Positions 63,897 to 64,000 of a stretch of DNA of 64,000 nt are shown here, piece by piece. The DNA is from Patiria miniata. Taxonomy: Eukaryota; Echinodermata; Asteroidea; Valvatida; Asterinidae. The notes beneath the pieces are model-generated. The model was not told the origin of the DNA and ran no database searches. It worked only from the letters and a program-made list of their open reading frames with translations. A program made the position numbers and the translations under genes. How positions within the stretch are numbered: position 1 is the stretch's first letter; every line of letters begins with the position of its first letter. Location of the stretch: positions 16,047,405 through 16,111,404 of the forward strand of contig NW_024037056.1 of NCBI RefSeq assembly GCF_015706575.1, read 5' to 3'.

Positions 63897-63944
63897 CTAT
63901 TTTAGAAAAAAAAACACAACTTTTTTTTGAGTCACGATCCATTC

Positions 63945-64000
63945 AATCAAATTTTAATCACAAGTCAGTAACACGTCAATCACAAGTCAAATCACAAGTC
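63945..64000. repeat. 11-bp minisatellite at window edge
   Basis: Copies of CACAAGTCAxT as at 46845 and 60690, running off the window. Confidence 0.8.

Overview
This is eukaryotic DNA from an AT-rich marine invertebrate genome. Introns have GT-AG ends, and there are tRNA-derived SINEs, hAT-like MITEs and non-LTR retrotransposon tails. The repeat style and a lineage-specific-looking single-exon rhodopsin-type GPCR fit an invertebrate deuterostome, most likely an echinoderm. That placement is an inference (about 50-60%); no sequence search was run.

Almost the whole window is one giant gene on the minus strand, entering before 64000 and leaving past base 1. I reassembled it by following one repeat grammar and matching splice phases. 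There are 65 coding exons (63896 down to 1) joined by 64 introns (34 phase 1, 22 phase 0, 8 phase 2). Every junction is frame-compatible, giving 24,948 coding bases (8,316 codons) with neither start nor stop inside the window. The protein is about 19 tandem copies of a ~430-residue module. A Gly-rich half has recognisable stations in fixed order: GAGHGGxGG, YGSLYEPxxFGS, VDGxIxANG, GGSGGSIWI, GGGGSGGRIAVYF and GGPGTVY. The second half looks like a beta-solenoid: HRTLxVDNxG, FDELxIxGxAHLAI, GDRSGxLHIG, DLPFxVxVYxxGxLxLP, NLTLxxGGxL, then VEGGGL with TVDxGG. NxS/T sequons are numerous. I do not recognise a named family; a secreted or surface-displayed extracellular-matrix or coat protein is the simplest reading. 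Two modules carry an insert that looks like an F5/8-type-C (galactose-binding) fold, and one carries a short cysteine-rich cassette.

Layout from right to left (5' to 3' of the gene): exons 1-7 (63.9-59.8 kb); a 3.76-kb exon holding three fused modules (59.65-55.9 kb); about 50 small exons (55.6-19.4 kb) with introns mostly under 1 kb; a 4.11-kb exon (19.25-15.14 kb), again with three modules; exons 60-61; then a 10.1-kb intron (13.7-3.6 kb) and exons 62-65. The 10.1-kb intron contains, on the opposite strand, a complete intronless class-A GPCR (6412-7374).

The introns hold three decayed copies of neighbouring exon sequence, two LINE 3' tails, several tRNA-derived SINEs, hAT MITEs (two with perfect 8-bp target duplications), fold-back elements, and many mini- and microsatellites. 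No rRNA, functional tRNA, CRISPR array or prokaryotic feature is present.
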